Below are positions 24,852-34,900 of a DNA stretch of 36,869 bases, piece after piece. Position numbers and translations under genes: made by a program. Source of the DNA: CAYMRB01 sp964392615 (GTDB taxonomy: Bacteria > Planctomycetota > UBA8108). Location: contig CAYMRB010000039.1 in assembly GCA_964392615.1 (NCBI GenBank), positions 1 through 36,869 on the forward strand. The letters run 5' to 3'. Within the stretch, counting starts at the first letter, position 1, and each line of letters opens with the position of its first letter. The notes under the pieces are model-generated. The model searched no databases, was not told the DNA's origin, and was given only the letters and a program-made list of their open reading frames with translations.

Positions 24852-25031
24852 TCAATTGCTCTCCAACCGCGTCCAGCGGTCGGAGGTTTCGCCGTCTACA
24901 GGATCCGATCGCGGGCGAGCTGACAACCGAGAACTGCGGGGTACGCGAACTCGATCGACCTGCCACCACGCCCGCACGACGCTCCAGAGTGCGCCTGCGA
25001 GCTCCGTTGCCGATCGTCGCAGCTCACGCAT
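24852..25031 (-). CDS. Possible 59-residue protein overlapping the pspA stop
   Basis: The ATG at 25031 overlaps the end of pspA by 8 bases in the form ATGCGTGA, a classical arrangement for translational coupling. The frame runs 59 codons to a TGA at 24852-24854, and the histidine kinase GTG starts 24 bases later, so it fills the gap exactly. The product begins MRELRRSATELAGALWSVVR, with an amphipathic helix (about 8-27) followed by an Arg/Ser-rich tail. No family was recognised. It could be a small partner of PspA, or a chance frame in high-GC DNA. Confidence 0.48.
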   Translation of the reverse strand: MRELRRSATELAGALWSVVRAWWQVDRVRVPRSSRLSARPRSDPVDGETSDRWTRLESN

Positions 25032-25716
25032 CGCTCGTCTCATCGTCGTCCTTGCTGTCCCGGAGGTCGTCGATCGCCCGGTCGACCTTCTCGCGCAGCT
25101 CGCGGGCCGCGAACTCTCGATCGAGCTTCTCGGCGTCCGGATCGCGACCGTCGAGCCGGTCCCAGGCCTCCTCCTTCGCCTCGACTCTCTCGACGCGTTC
25201 CTCGAGCCGCGTGAACTGTCGAAACGCGGAGCGGCCGTCAACTCGTCCGAGCGCGCGGTCGATCTTCTGAGCCGACTCGGCCCGCGCCATGCGCGCGAGG
25301 AGGAGCGTGCGCTTCTGACGCGCCTGGCGGATGCGATCTTCGAGGTCGCGCACCGAACGTTCCAGGCGCAGCGTCTCGTTGCGCTGCTTGTCGTACTCCT
25401 CGGCCAGGCTCGCCGCGCGATCCTCGGCAGCGATCTTCTGCTCGAGCGCCTTGCGCGCGGAAGTCTCGTCGCCGGACTCGAGGCTCTCCGCGGCGCGGTC
25501 GACCCAGAGCTGTGCCTCCTTGCGCGTGCGTTCGAGCTCCTTGCCGGTCTGGATCTCGTCCGCAATCGCGTCCGCGACGCACTCGCGTACGCGTTCGAGC
25601 TCCTCCTCCATGTCGACGAGAAGCTGGTTCAGCATGCGCTCGGGCTGTTCGATCTTCTCGCGCAGAGTCGTCAGATTTGCCTTCATCAGCAGTGTGAAGC
25701 TGTCGAGCCACTTCAT
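25024..25716 (-). CDS. pspA: PspA/IM30 family envelope-stress protein
   Basis: A 230-residue coiled-coil protein with the PspA/Vipp1 layout: N-terminal amphipathic helix MKWLDSFTLLMKANLTTL, then EQPERMLNQLLVDMEEEL and long charged helices, with an acidic C-terminus. PspA polymerises on and stabilises damaged inner membranes. The ATG at 25716 has AGGGAG at 25724-25729. It lies 42 bases behind the giant membrane protein and overlaps the small downstream frame. No PspB/PspC/PspF homologue is present; the local partners are membrane proteins of a different kind. Confidence 0.93.
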   Translation of the reverse strand: MKWLDSFTLLMKANLTTLREKIEQPERMLNQLLVDMEEELERVRECVADAIADEIQTGKELERTRKEAQLWVDRAAESLESGDETSARKALEQKIAAEDRAASLAEEYDKQRNETLRLERSVRDLEDRIRQARQKRTLLLARMARAESAQKIDRALGRVDGRSAFRQFTRLEERVERVEAKEEAWDRLDGRDPDAEKLDREFAARELREKVDRAIDDLRDSKDDDETSDA

Positions 25717-25758
25717 GGCCAGTCTCCCTGTAGCTGTCAGTTGTTGCGAGTGCGAGGC

Positions 25759-28700
25759 TTACTTCCAGGTCTCGAGCGCTGCCGCGACACCGCGCAGTCG
25801 GTCCACGACGACGTCCCGCCGTCGTTCGCAATACGCTCCGAGTGCGATCACCGCGCCGCCCAGGCCGACGCCGGCGATCCACAGAAGGTCCGGGTTCTCG
25901 ATGCTGCCGTGAACGATCATCGCGATGACGTCGGCGACGAGAAACGCGGTGCCCGCGTACAGGAATGCGCGCAGGCGGAGTCCGATGCCGAGGAGTGTCG
26001 TTGCGACCGCGATGACCATGAGGCTGAGGATGTGCCACCAGCTTCCACCGACGATGTGGAACACGGGCGACACGAGGACGATGAGCGCGCCGACGTAGCG
26101 CAGCGGATCCACCCAGCGCTGCGGGAGGTCGTGGCGCAGTAGCTGCACGAGCACCAGGACCGACGCACCGATCGGCACCATGTAGAACTGCGGATCGCCG
26201 AAGATCGCGAGCCCGCCCGCAGCGAGCTCGCGCCAGAGGACGACGAACGCGACATCAGCGATCGCCAGCGCCCCCACGAGCCAACGCCGCTGGCGCGATT
26301 CGATGCCGCGCCAGAACCAGATCGCGGCGGCGAGCAAGATCGCGAGGCTGTTCGCTCCGCGCCACGCGATCGAGAACCCTCCGACGTGCTTGACCAGCGC
26401 GACGAGGACCGTCGCTCCCGGCAGCAGCAGCGCCGTCTGGCGGAACGGTCGCACGAGTGTGCGAAGCTCCGGACGGCGGGCGGCGATCGCGGCGAGGATG
26501 CGGAACGCAAGGCTCGCGCCGAGGATCGCCCACAGGCTGCGGCCCCGTCCGAACGTGATCCAGCCGAAGTGGGCGAAGTACGCGACACCGAGGCCGAGGA
26601 CGCATTCGGCGAGCCAGACCACCGCAGTCGATCGCTGACGGCACGCGACCACCAGCAGGTTCACGGCGAGACCGACGAACGCGAACGCGGCGAGTGCGCC
26701 GGAGGTCGCGTCGAGCCCGCCGAGTACCGTCGATCGAGCCAGGCAGATCGCGCCGAGCCCTCCGAGCGCGAGTTGGTGGAGGAAGACCGCGATCGGTGCG
26801 GTGCGCGCGCCGCGCCGCGGCCACAAGTGAGACAGCGCGAGACTCGCGACCGTCAGAGCCGCCAGCGGCAACGCGCTGTCGATCGTCGCGGCTCTGGCGA
26901 GATCGAAGACCGTGCGCACCTCCGGTGTCACGAGCTGGACCGCGATCCACAGCGCGTGCCAGTTGACGGCGATCCACGACGCGCTGCGCAGACCCGACTG
27001 GCGAAACGCGAAGCTCGCCGCGACGAGGCCAGCGAGCCCGATGCCGCCGGTGATGCGCATCGGCCAGGTGACGAAGAAGAGCGAAGCGAAGCTCGCCGCG
27101 ATCAAGGCGACGGTTACGACGAGTCCCAGCGGGTCCGCGATCGCTCGCAGTCGCGATCGACGTCGGATGCGCGCGAGCTTCCGAGTCCGAGCCGCGTCGG
27201 CCTCGAGGGGCGTCGCGAGGTACGCGTCGAGCCGCGCAGCGAGGGGCAGGAAGAGCAGGGCCATGGTCGTCCATGCCACCGGCAGCCACTCGCGTCGTTC
27301 CGGGGCTCCGCCGACGAGGGCCGAGCCGACACCGCCGACGGCGATCGCGAAGCCGACGAGCGTCAGCCACGGCGAACCGTGACGGTATGCGGCGACGAAG
27401 AGCCATACGACGATCAACGCGCGGCAGGCGTGGTCGAGAGCTCCGGGAGTCATCGCCCTTGTGAGGCCGGCGGACTCGACGGCGATCAGGAGAGGCAGAA
27501 ACGTCGTCGCGATCACGACGAGGATCCAGTGCGCGAAGGCTCGCGCTGCCGGCTCGATGGAGCGCGTCAGGCGTTCGTTTCTGAATCGGCGCAGGACGAG
27601 GGCGGCGCACCACTGCGCGCATGCGACGACGATCGCGCCGTGCACGATCGCCATCATCGTCGCGCCATGCAAGGCGCTGTGGGTCAGGCCCGCGAGCCAC
27701 CCGAGACCGATCGCGACGCCGCCGATCGCGGCAGAGCGCAGGGCGACCGCGTGGACGCCGCAGAGTGCGGCGACGGCCGCCGCGTGGATCGCCGATGCAC
27801 TGCTCGCGTCCCGTCCGGCGTCGACGAGGAGCCAGCAGAACGCGAGCCCGCCGGTGATCGCGAGGCTCGCGTGACGGCACGGCGCGGCGAGGAGTCGGTC
27901 GATCTCCGCGTCTCGCGCCAAGGGACCGGGCAGCGGGAGTCGTCGAGCCGTTCGGTCGACCCAGCGACCGGCCGCGACGAGCATCGCCGCGGTCGCGATC
28001 AGCACGGCGCGGGTGACCTCTCCGAAGAGTCCCGCGTCGCCGACGCTGTTGATCGCAGCGAACGGCGCGACGCCGAAGGCCGCGGTGACGATCGCGCCGA
28101 CCGCGAGGACGATCGGCAGGCGGTCGCGGAAGTACCACGCCTGGAACGCGAACAGAAGGGCGAGCGATGCACCGACCGGCAGCAGGGCCTTCTCGTGTGT
28201 CCAGGCGCAGGCGAGGAGGAGCGTCGCGAGGCCGACCGCGTATTGCCGCAGTGGCATGCGGAACACGGCGCCGGCTGCGTCTCGCGCGCGTCCCGCGAGC
28301 ATCGTGGCGGTGACGAGGAGCGGCAGGAACGTGAGGCCGTAGAACGCCCACGGCAGGGTCTCTTCGGAGATCGCGTCGGCGCTGCCTTGAACGGCTCGGG
28401 TCGCGAGCTCGCGGAAGAACACGGGCGAGAAGTCGTACGCAGCGGTCACGCCGAAGAGCGCGGCCCACGTGAACGCGCGATGCTCCGTGCGGCGTGCGAC
28501 GATCGCAATGACCACGGCGAAGAGGAGAGCGGTCGGCGACAGCGCGTACGCACGCGACGCGTCGACGCCGAGAGCGGACGCCGCCAGAAGCAGGCCGGCG
28601 ACGCTCGCGAAGAGCCCGACCGCGAACGGCAGCGCGATCGACGGTGGGAACGGGCGATTCGCGACACCGGAGCGTTGCCGATGCACGCGAGCGACCGCGT

Positions 28701-29502
28701 CGGCGGTCAACAGCACGGTGACGGAGACAAGCACGAGGCCGAGGCCCATCCACTGCTGCGTCGCCGGGTTCGAGAAGCACGACGAGAAGTGCGTCAGGAC
28801 GAGCGCGAGGAATTGTCCACCGAGCAGCCCGATCGGCAGAAAGCCGAAAACGCGCGGCTTGCGGTGCTCCTCGGTGAGCCAGAAGACGTGTCGGTTGACC
28901 TTGACGACGCCGGCGGTGAACACGGCCCACAAGAACAGCAGCGCTCCCGGAGCCCACGCTTCGGGAACCAGCGGTGCGAGCGTGCCGGCGAGGCAGAGCG
29001 TCAGGTACGACGCGAGAAACGTGGGCTGTGTCTCGCGCAGGAAGTATCGAAACACGCGCTGAGACGCGAACACGGCGAACGCTCCGAGGGCGACGAGGAG
29101 TGATCCCCACAGCAGGCGATCGGTCCAGCCCACGTCGGGCGCCAACGCCGCGAGAGGCTGCGCAGCGACTCCCGCATCACCGGCACCGTCGCCGACCCAA
29201 TGCAGCGCGAGAAACACGACGGGCAGCAGGACGACGGTCAATCCGAGGAGCACGGACCCGGTGCGCGCCAAGCCCAGACGAAACAGCGAGACGCTGCCCG
29301 CCGCATGGACCACCGCGGTGTAGGACAGGAGAACGACGCATTTCCACAATGCGGTCGAGGTCTCCCAATGGCTCGTGACGAGCATCATCGACGAGCCGAG
29401 CAAGATGAGAACGCCGGTGCCGAGGAGCCAGCGAATGCTCTTCTCGCGGAGGAAGCTGTCGATGAAGTCCAAGAAGGACGACGGCGACTTGGTCGAGGAC
29501 AT
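25759..29502 (-). CDS. Giant polytopic membrane protein (about 30 or more TM helices)
   Basis: A 1247-residue protein from ATG 29502 with GGGAGG at 29509-29514. Almost the whole length alternates hydrophobic stretches with short Arg-rich loops, giving by eye roughly thirty or more transmembrane helices and no soluble domain. The C-terminal segment (YVGALIVLVSPVFHIVGG, then GAVIALGAYCERRRDVVVDR and a short coiled tail) resembles large membrane proteins annotated as SCO7613 C-terminal domain or DUF2157-like; that likeness is weak and from memory. It is the first gene of the pspA transcript. No transport or enzyme signature is visible. A longer frame to 29634 is possible, but its first 44 residues are not hydrophobic and it lacks a ribosome site. 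Confidence 0.85.
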   Translation of the reverse strand: MSSTKSPSSFLDFIDSFLREKSIRWLLGTGVLILLGSSMMLVTSHWETSTALWKCVVLLSYTAVVHAAGSVSLFRLGLARTGSVLLGLTVVLLPVVFLALHWVGDGAGDAGVAAQPLAALAPDVGWTDRLLWGSLLVALGAFAVFASQRVFRYFLRETQPTFLASYLTLCLAGTLAPLVPEAWAPGALLFLWAVFTAGVVKVNRHVFWLTEEHRKPRVFGFLPIGLLGGQFLALVLTHFSSCFSNPATQQWMGLGLVLVSVTVLLTADAVARVHRQRSGVANRPFPPSIALPFAVGLFASVAGLLLAASALGVDASRAYALSPTALLFAVVIAIVARRTEHRAFTWAALFGVTAAYDFSPVFFRELATRAVQGSADAISEETLPWAFYGLTFLPLLVTATMLAGRARDAAGAVFRMPLRQYAVGLATLLLACAWTHEKALLPVGASLALLFAFQAWYFRDRLPIVLAVGAIVTAAFGVAPFAAINSVGDAGLFGEVTRAVLIATAAMLVAAGRWVDRTARRLPLPGPLARDAEIDRLLAAPCRHASLAITGGLAFCWLLVDAGRDASSASAIHAAAVAALCGVHAVALRSAAIGGVAIGLGWLAGLTHSALHGATMMAIVHGAIVVACAQWCAALVLRRFRNERLTRSIEPAARAFAHWILVVIATTFLPLLIAVESAGLTRAMTPGALDHACRALIVVWLFVAAYRHGSPWLTLVGFAIAVGGVGSALVGGAPERREWLPVAWTTMALLFLPLAARLDAYLATPLEADAARTRKLARIRRRSRLRAIADPLGLVVTVALIAASFASLFFVTWPMRITGGIGLAGLVAASFAFRQSGLRSASWIAVNWHALWIAVQLVTPEVRTVFDLARAATIDSALPLAALTVASLALSHLWPRRGARTAPIAVFLHQLALGGLGAICLARSTVLGGLDATSGALAAFAFVGLAVNLLVVACRQRSTAVVWLAECVLGLGVAYFAHFGWITFGRGRSLWAILGASLAFRILAAIAARRPELRTLVRPFRQTALLLPGATVLVALVKHVGGFSIAWRGANSLAILLAAAIWFWRGIESRQRRWLVGALAIADVAFVVLWRELAAGGLAIFGDPQFYMVPIGASVLVLVQLLRHDLPQRWVDPLRYVGALIVLVSPVFHIVGGSWWHILSLMVIAVATTLLGIGLRLRAFLYAGTAFLVADVIAMIVHGSIENPDLLWIAGVGLGGAVIALGAYCERRRDVVVDRLRGVAAALETWK

Positions 29503-29679
29503 GAGAAACCTCCCGGTGATCCGTCCGAACTGCGTGCGCGGGAGGCATAACAAATGGCGGGCCAAGGCGGCGGCGCGGTGTGGCGTCGGCGAACAGGAGC
29601 CTTTGAGCCCCGAATCGCACCGTCGAGAGGGCATGCGGCGTCAGCAGAGGGCGCGGCCGAAGTCGAGGGTGCAGTCGCG

Positions 29680-29701
29680 GCGCTGCAGGTCGATGCAGCG
29701 C
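29680..29701. promoter_or_regulatory. Perfect-arm palindrome, candidate operator
   Basis: GCGCTGCA (29680-29687) and TGCAGCGC (29694-29701) are exact inverted repeats around GGTCGA. The site lies 30 bases upstream of a TTGACA box in a divergent intergenic region, as expected for a dimeric regulator site. The regulator is unknown. Confidence 0.4.
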
Positions 29702-29731
29702 TCCGGCTGCGGCTCCCTCCGGAAAGCTGGC

Positions 29732-29761
29732 TTGACACGCTCGCCGCGCAAGAGGCATCGT
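29732..29761 (+). promoter_or_regulatory. Possible sigma-70 promoter for the esterase gene
   Basis: A perfect TTGACA (29732-29737) is followed after 18 bases by CATCGT (29756-29761, 3 of 6 to TATAAT). This is about 100 bases before the ATG at 29860. The -10 is weak. Confidence 0.3.
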
Positions 29762-29859
29762 CGTGGGCGTGCGGGTGGCGCGGCGGTGCCTGCCGGGGCA
29801 TGGAGTCGCTGCGCGGCCCGGGCGGTTCTTCGAGCGCCGGTTTTTGGGGAGAGGCAGCG

Positions 29860-31878
29860 ATGAGACATCACACAGTGCTTCGTCGAACGTCGGCCCTTCG
29901 CGCCAGCTTCACTCTCGCAGTGGCAGCATCCGTCCTGCTGTCCGCGGAAGCGTCGGCTCAGACCGTCGTCGACATCGGAGGTGATCGCCCGGCGCAGCTT
30001 CTCGTGCCGTCGAGCTACGACGGCAGCGCTCCGGTCCCGCTTCTCCTGGCGCTTCACGGCTGCGTGTCGCCGCGCGGCGGCGAAAACGTCGAGGCATATC
30101 TGCGGTTTGCGCCGCTCGCGGAGGAGCTCGGGTTCCTCTACGCTGCGCCGAACGGAACCCGCGTCGGTGGCGGATACGCGTGGGTGGCGTGCGCTGGCTC
30201 CGACCCGGCAGCGAACTCGCTCTACCTCGCGTCGCTGATCGAGGAAGTGGAGACGCGATTCAACGTCGACCATGACCGCGTCTACCTGGTCGGCTACTCC
30301 GATGGCGGCTTCATGTCGTATCGGTTCGCCTGCGACCATCCCGATCTCATCGTGGCGTTCGCGTGCCTGGCATCCTCGAATCTCTCGAACTGTACGCCGT
30401 CGGCGCCCGTGCCCGTCCTCGACGTCCACGGGACGGCCGACAACAGCGTCGCGTATCAGAACGGCGTCACCGCGCTCGAGCGTTGGGTCCGCACGTTCTG
30501 GTCGGCGGAGCGGACGGAGCACGGAGCCGGACCTCCGATCGTCGGCAGCGTTGCAACGAGCGTCTCGCGGTGGGCGCCGGTCTGCGGCGGTGGCGAGCTC
30601 GCAGAGCTGTGGACGCTGACGGGTGCGGGACACGGTCCTCAATTCCTACGCGACGGCCTGACGACGCGATTCGCTCGCTCGGTGACCGATTGGCTCTTCG
30701 CGCGAACGAGGCGGGAGCTGCCGCGCGCGGAGCTCTCGGTCGCGCCGGAGTCGGGGTACGTGCCGGTCGAGGTCAGCGCGGACGCATCGGCGTCGACTGC
30801 GCCGGACGGAGAGGATCTCGCCGTCTGGTGCTGGTCGTTCGATCGCGGTGACGAGGAGCGCGGCGAGCAACTGGTCACACACACGTTCGATCGCCCCGGA
30901 CGTCACGAGGTGCGCGTCGCTGTCGTCACCTCTGACGAGACGCCCGGCTTCCCCGTCGCGGCGACGGTGACAGCGCTGTGCCAGAGCGGCGACCTCGGCG
31001 ATCTCGGGTCCTGGTCACAAGTCCAGATCGGTGCTCCCGCGTTCCCCAGCGCAGCTCGTCTCGAGGCATCCGACGCTGCTCTCGAGCTCTTCGTGTGCGC
31101 TGGTGGCGCACCGCTCTCGGGTAGCAGCGACGAGCTGTTGTTCATCGAGCGCGAATTCGTCGGCGATTTCGTCGCCTCGGTACGACTGCACGATCTCGCT
31201 GGCGGCGACGATCGGAGCGGCGCTGGGCTGATGGTGCGCGCGGGCCACGTCGAGGATGCGGCTTTCGCAGCGGTCCTGACGGGAGGGACGGGCGAGCTCT
31301 TCCGCGAGCGGCTGCGATTCCGGCAGCAGACGGGGGCGAGAATCCGTTCGCGTGGGGCTGGTCTCTCGTCTCGCGACACAGCCGCGACCTGGCTACGGCT
31401 GGAGCGGCGGGGCGCCAGCGTCGTGGGATCGCGCTCCGTCGACGGTGTCGATTGGGAGGCGGTCGCGGAGGCAGAGCTTCCCGACCTGCCTGAGGCCATT
31501 CGGGTCGGTGTCGTCGCCAACGGCGGCGATCGAGGCAGTGTTCCGTTCTTCGCTGTCGAGGCGCGGCTCTCCACCCTCGATGTCGTTCCCTTGATCGAGT
31601 CGTACTCGCGGGGGGACGCGAACGCCGACGGCGTGGTCGACATCTCCGACGGCGTCAGCATCCTCGACCATCTGTTCCTCGGCAGCTTTTCGCCGCCATG
31701 CCTCGACGCGGCGGATACGGACGACACGGGAGTCCTGCAGGTGTCTGACGCGGTGAGGGTGTTCGGGTTCCTGTTTCTCGGTCAGGCGCCGCCGCCGCCG
31801 CCCGGACAGGGCAGCTGCGGTGAGGACCCGACGGCGGACGCGCTCGATTGCGCGTCGTTCGCACCGTGCTCATCGTGA
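29860..31878 (+). CDS. Secreted PHB-depolymerase/feruloyl-esterase-like hydrolase with dockerin-like tail
   Basis: A 672-residue protein. ATG 29860 is preceded by GGGGAGAGG, and the signal peptide ends near ASA-QT (residue 33). Residues 38-280 are an alpha/beta hydrolase of the LpqC/esterase-PHB type: PVPLLLALHGC, nucleophile S147 in GYSDG, probable D194 in HGTADNS, and H258 in GAGHGPQ. A PKD-like domain (about 290-365) follows, then a concanavalin-like region (about 370-570, similar in style to DUF1349), and a dockerin-like module (583-672) with GDANADGVVDISDGV and the tail CGEDPTADALDC. The likely reaction is ester hydrolysis of a polymer such as polyhydroxybutyrate or feruloylated polysaccharide; the substrate is not determined. 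It is extracellular. It converges on the CotH gene with 30 bases between stops. Confidence 0.9.
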   Translation: MRHHTVLRRTSALRASFTLAVAASVLLSAEASAQTVVDIGGDRPAQLLVPSSYDGSAPVPLLLALHGCVSPRGGENVEAYLRFAPLAEELGFLYAAPNGTRVGGGYAWVACAGSDPAANSLYLASLIEEVETRFNVDHDRVYLVGYSDGGFMSYRFACDHPDLIVAFACLASSNLSNCTPSAPVPVLDVHGTADNSVAYQNGVTALERWVRTFWSAERTEHGAGPPIVGSVATSVSRWAPVCGGGELAELWTLTGAGHGPQFLRDGLTTRFARSVTDWLFARTRRELPRAELSVAPESGYVPVEVSADASASTAPDGEDLAVWCWSFDRGDEERGEQLVTHTFDRPGRHEVRVAVVTSDETPGFPVAATVTALCQSGDLGDLGSWSQVQIGAPAFPSAARLEASDAALELFVCAGGAPLSGSSDELLFIEREFVGDFVASVRLHDLAGGDDRSGAGLMVRAGHVEDAAFAAVLTGGTGELFRERLRFRQQTGARIRSRGAGLSSRDTAATWLRLERRGASVVGSRSVDGVDWEAVAEAELPDLPEAIRVGVVANGGDRGSVPFFAVEARLSTLDVVPLIESYSRGDANADGVVDISDGVSILDHLFLGSFSPPCLDAADTDDTGVLQVSDAVRVFGFLFLGQAPPPPPGQGSCGEDPTADALDCASFAPCSS

Positions 31879-31908
31879 CGCCGGAGCGCCTTTCTCAGCG
31901 CGTCGCCC

Positions 31909-34900
31909 CTATTCCGCCACGCACGCGTCCGGGCAATTCGCGATGCGTACGCAGTCCGCGCCGGCCGCCGGTGGGGGGCCGCCCTGGAAGAGGTACTGCA
32001 GCACGACCACGGCGTCGGTGAGGTCGACCTGGTCGTCGCCGCTCGCGTCCAGCAGCTCCACCGCGCCGTCGCACGGCAGGTCCGGGCCGCCCTGGAACAG
32101 ATAGCCGAGGAGCGCGATGGCGTCGGTGATGTCGAGCTGGTTGTCCTGCGTGAAGTCCGACGGTAGCTGCCAGCCTTCGAGGATCGCCGGCACATCCGGG
32201 AAGCCCGGCGTGCCATCGACCGGTCCGCTCGGGCGCCAGGCGTCACGTGTCGAGAGCTGCTGCGGGTCGAGCGCCGGGTCGACGAGCTGCAGCGAGTGGC
32301 CGAGGCCGTCCGTTGTCGGGTACCACGCGTCGTCGTACTCGATGCGCAGCACCGCGTCGCCGCGCGCGTCGCGAACGACGATCTCCTCACCGCCGTTGGA
32401 CAGGTTGCCGTCGTACTCGCCGGCGACGAGGATCTGCGCCAGGTCGTAGCGCTCGGCGAAATCGAGGAGGTCGCGGGCGAGGACGACGCGCTCGCCGGGC
32501 GCCAATCGTGGCACGGCTCCGGACGAGAAGTCGAAGCGCACGGCACCGGTCAGCCGGACGCCCGTCAGGTCGACGTCGGCAGCGCTCGTGTTGAGGATCT
32601 CGAGGAACTCGAAGTCATCGGCATCCGGCGCATTCTCGGCCTCGGAACGCCGCGGGTGATACATGATCTCGGTGATACGCAGTGCCGAGATGTCGGTCGC
32701 GAACAATGTCTCGGCGAGCGGGCTCCACTCGCCGCGCAACAGCGTGCGCGCCTTGACCGTCGTCGTGCCGTCGATGGAGATCGGCGCATCGTAGACCTCG
32801 GCGTCCGGCGCGACGTCGCCACCCTCGAGGCGCGGATCGCTGCCGTCGAGCGCGAAGTAGATCGTGCCGTCGTCGGTTGCCATCTCGAGCTCGACGATCT
32901 CGCCCGGCGGCACCGCCGCGCTCCACGGCGTCAGCCGCGGCGGCTCGAGAGTCGGAAACAGGCCGCGCGCGCGCAGCTGGCCGAGGTAGATATTGCGTCG
33001 CTGCGGAAAGTACGTGCCGAGGAGCCATTCCTGATACGCGACGTAGTGCTCGTCGCGGTGGAACAGATCGTAGTCCTCCGGCGTGTAGTTCGCGTGTTGG
33101 TGCACGTCGCGGCGGTAGTCGCCCCAGCGGGCCGACTCGGCGACGACGGCTTGCCAGATCTGTTCGTGCCGCGCGAGCCAGCGCTCGATCGAGCGTTCGG
33201 TCGTTAGCACGCCGTCGTGGAACATGTGGTACCAGACGCGATCGGCGAAACGCAGGCGGAACTCGGCGTTGGCGCGCAGTCGCGTGTAGAGCCGCGACGG
33301 CTTGTTGTTGTTGTTCAGGCCCGTCCGGTCGCGGCGCAGGATGATGTCGAAGTCGGGCTGCGGCGGAGGTGGGTTGTTTTGATGTCGCGAGATGATCAGC
33401 TCGGAGTCCCAGCAGAAGAAGCGATAGCCCGCGCCGTCCTCTCGACGGCGCCCCGCGTACCAATTGTGGCCGTCCCAATCGTCGTTGCCGACGTAGAAGT
33501 TCAGCAGCATGTAGTCGATCAGGTTGTCGACGTCGAGGTACTCGCGAATAGCCGCGTACGAGGCCGCATCGGCGACGCCCCCCTCCGCGATGGACATCAT
33601 GCGATTCCACGCCGTCAGATTGCCGTCGACCGCTGCGTTGACGTTCTGAACGTCGTAGTCCTCTCGCTCGCCGCCGTGGTACGCGGCCGCGAATGGGCCG
33701 CTGGGACGCTCGACGAGGTTGTAGACACCCCAGTACAGACCGTTGAGGTACAGGTGCACATACCGTCCGTGCGGTGACGGCGAGCCCATCGCGAGCTGCG
33801 AGTCGCGTATCCACTGATCGCGGATGTACTGCGCTCGCGGACACTGATACCAATGCCAGTGCGTCCACGAGTTGTTGAAGCCCGCGCGCAGAATGACCGT
33901 GTCGTACTCCTCGGTTGCCTCGTCGCCTTCCGGCTGGTTTGCGAACAACGGATAACGCAGCTTGCCCGGTCCGTACTCGCGCTTGAACAGCAGGCGGAAC
34001 GAGTGTTTCGGGTAATTCGGCGAGCGACTGGACCCGCCCTGCATGCGGACGCCGCAGTTGACGCGGAAGCCGTCCTCCTCGCCGTCCGGATCGATCAGCT
34101 CGACCGCGCCGGGGCGCTCCCACGCAACGCCCTCCGACCGCGCGTTGTCGTAGATTCCCGACGCTCCGAACAGGTGCTCGCGGTCCATGACGAGCGAGAT
34201 CGCCGGAAGGCTCAGAAGGTCGGCGACGATCGTGTCGCGATAGGCGCCGCCGAAGAGGTCGTCCTCGCCGACGACGTCCGGGTCCATCTCGTAGTCGGCC
34301 GGCACGCCGGCCCACGCGCTCGGATAGCCCGGCGGGTCGTTCGGCTGAGCGACGACGTCCTCCGGAAAGACGAACGTGCGCGTCTCGACATCGGACGGCC
34401 AGTAGTCGTCGCGATACGCCACGGCGCGCAGTACGGCCGTGGTCGAGATACGGATCGGGCCATCGAGCAGCTCGCCGTGGCCGGCGGCGCCGTCGGCATC
34501 CGCGGTCGGCTCGGATCCGTCGAGCGTGTAGCGCACCGACGATTCCGGCTCCGCTGGCGTGATCTCGACCGAGAGCGCGTCGTCGAAGTACCCGCTGTCG
34601 ATACTGAACGTCGGCGGTCCGACGAAACCGATTCCGACTCTGCCATTCGGCCCGCCGGGCGTCGGATCGACGAAGTAGCCGCGCTGTCCCGCGGCGTCGA
34701 TTCCGAACGACACGTCTTCGAACTGCGGCGGGAACGTCGGCGCGTACTCCGAGACCACCGCGATGCCGTCCGGCGCCACCAGGGCGAGGTACTCGCCGCC
34801 GGCCGACAGCCTGAACGTCGTGTGCGGGTGGCCGCCCGCGTCGAAGATGTCCCGCGCTACGTCGCGCCCCGATGCGAACACGAGCAGGTGCTCGAGCGGG

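Larger units (their letters stand above)
29503..29859. other. 357-base divergent intergenic region
   Basis: This is the control region between the giant membrane protein (minus) and the secreted esterase (plus). It contains the 22-base palindrome at 29680-29701 and a possible promoter at 29732-29761. A plus-strand frame in phase with the esterase extends back to 29554, but its product lacks family features. The esterase start is set by its signal peptide and ribosome site. Confidence 0.5.

Noticed and set aside
26255..29110. Two 900-codon frames (both strands) over the giant membrane protein
   Set aside because: Products are almost only Arg, Asp, Glu, Ala, Gly and Pro. The chosen frame gives coherent TM helices and a strong ribosome site.
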